Assembly: GCF_016798325.1 (NCBI RefSeq)
Contig: NZ_JAERVO010000001.1
Location: 682,001 to 746,000 of the forward strand
Direction of reading: 5' to 3'
From: Marinobacter mangrovi
GTDB lineage: Bacteria > Pseudomonadota > Gammaproteobacteria > Pseudomonadales > Oleiphilaceae
DNA length: 64,000 nt
A program made the position numbers and the translations under genes. The notes under the pieces are model-generated. The model had not been told where the DNA came from. It was given only the letters and a program-made list of their open reading frames with translations, and searched no databases. The first letter of the stretch is position 1. Each line of letters begins with the position of its first letter. Positions 63,456 through 64,000 of the stretch are shown here, one piece after another.

Positions 63456-64000
63456 GGAGCCCAAACGCATCGCGTGAGCAGCAGGGCGTGGCCCTGATCA
63501 TGGTACTGTTGGCCATGGCGTTGGTGGTAACGCTGGTCGCGGGCATGACCCAGTTGCAGCAACTGCGAATCTACAAGGCGAGCCACTACCTGGCCCAGAG
63601 TCAGGGCAAGAGTATCGCCTTCGGCGCGGAAGCCTTCGCGGAGCAGATCCTGTCCAAGGATTTTGAAGACGACGAGGAGGACGGCGCCCACGTCGACAGC
63701 CCCGATGAAGTCTGGGCCAAATACTCGGCCGTGCTGCCGTATGAAGAAAACGGCGTGGTCGAAGTGCAGATCAACGATCTGGGCGGGCGCATCAACCTCA
63801 ATAATCTGGTGGATGCCACCGGCGCGGTCAATGAGTTGACCCGGGACCGGTTGGCTAGACTGCTTTTGGTTCTCGATATTTCTTCGGTACACGTGGAAGC
63901 CCTGATCGACTGGATCGACGATAATGATGAAACGGTCAATGCCTACGGTGCCGAGGACGGCGTTTATCTTGGCATGGACCCACCCTACCGGGCTGCCAAC
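63452..64000 (+). CDS. gspK: Minor pseudopilin GspK (5' part)
   Basis: The first 183 residues are visible; the gene runs off the right edge. Visible are QGVALIMVLLAMALVVTLVAGMTQLQQ (the atypical hydrophobic start of GspK), VQINDLGGRINLNNLV and LIDWIDDNDE, followed by AEDGVYL and PYRAAN, all diagnostic for GspK. It caps the pseudopilus with GspI and GspJ. The ATG overlaps the gspJ stop as ATGA. Confidence 0.94.
   Translation, partial: MRSPNASREQQGVALIMVLLAMALVVTLVAGMTQLQQLRIYKASHYLAQSQGKSIAFGAEAFAEQILSKDFEDDEEDGAHVDSPDEVWAKYSAVLPYEENGVVEVQINDLGGRINLNNLVDATGAVNELTRDRLARLLLVLDISSVHVEALIDWIDDNDETVNAYGAEDGVYLGMDPPYRAAN

Overview
The window reads as chromosomal backbone of a marine gammaproteobacterium, most like Marinobacter or a close relative. 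This is inferred from GC-rich coding sequence, the Pseudomonas-like order flgN-flgM-flgA / cheV-cheR, a leucine/isovalerate (liu) operon under a MerR regulator, an xcp-like divergent type II secretion cluster, a PhaD/phasin pair, and many TRAP-transport and acyl-CoA genes. I see no prophage, transposase, integrase or CRISPR array.

Layout. 1-2.4 kb: the 5' part of mnmC, a periplasmic cyclophilin, and an odd exported protein with a MshEN-like N-terminus. 2.4-6.1 kb: flagellar and chemotaxis genes (flgN, flgM, flgA leftward; cheV, cheR rightward), with two good sigma-28 promoters. 6.1-6.8 kb: tRNA-Ser(GGA) followed by an array of tRNA-3'-end/terminator repeats, the most unusual structure here. 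6.9-10.8 kb: 5-oxoprolinase pxpABC and gabT. 11-16.3 kb: a small unknown gene, hemH, and a BigR-type sulfide/persulfide operon (bigR, two YeeE/YedE halves, a DUF442 protein, a SulP permease). 16.3-18.8 kb: a possible small RNA, a phasin, a PhaD-like regulator and xthA. 18.8-26.9 kb: an eight-gene, tightly overlapping lipid-modification operon (desaturase, NTF2-like, SDR, FAD oxidase, DUF1365, Cfa-like methyltransferase, DUF2878, exported unknown) divergent from a renalase-like flavoprotein.

26.8-34.8 kb: an HD phosphohydrolase, an RssB/RssC-like phosphatase and STAS pair, gpsA, sixA, a class V aminotransferase, a radical SAM protein and a DUF1285 protein. 34.8-39.6 kb: an FKBP isomerase, ETF-quinone oxidoreductase and, divergently, etfB-etfA, with a perfect PsrA-like palindrome between them. 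39.6-46 kb: a CoA-transferase, a TRAP transporter (dctMQP) with a sigma-54 promoter, three upstream palindromes, and its probable PAS/NtrC-type activator. 46-56.8 kb: acetoacetyl-CoA synthetase, liuE-D-C-B-A, an acyl-CoA ligase and liuR, with identical LiuR-like operators before liuA and before liuR. 56.8-64 kb: a LapG-like protease, gspC leftward, and gspEFGHIJK rightward (gspK cut by the window end).

How it fits together. Leucine is degraded by the Liu enzymes to acetyl-CoA and acetoacetate; AacS and the CoA-transferase can activate the acids; electrons from isovaleryl-CoA dehydrogenase leave through EtfAB and ETF-QO. The TRAP system probably imports a related organic acid. Functions rest on motif and family recognition by eye; no database search was run.
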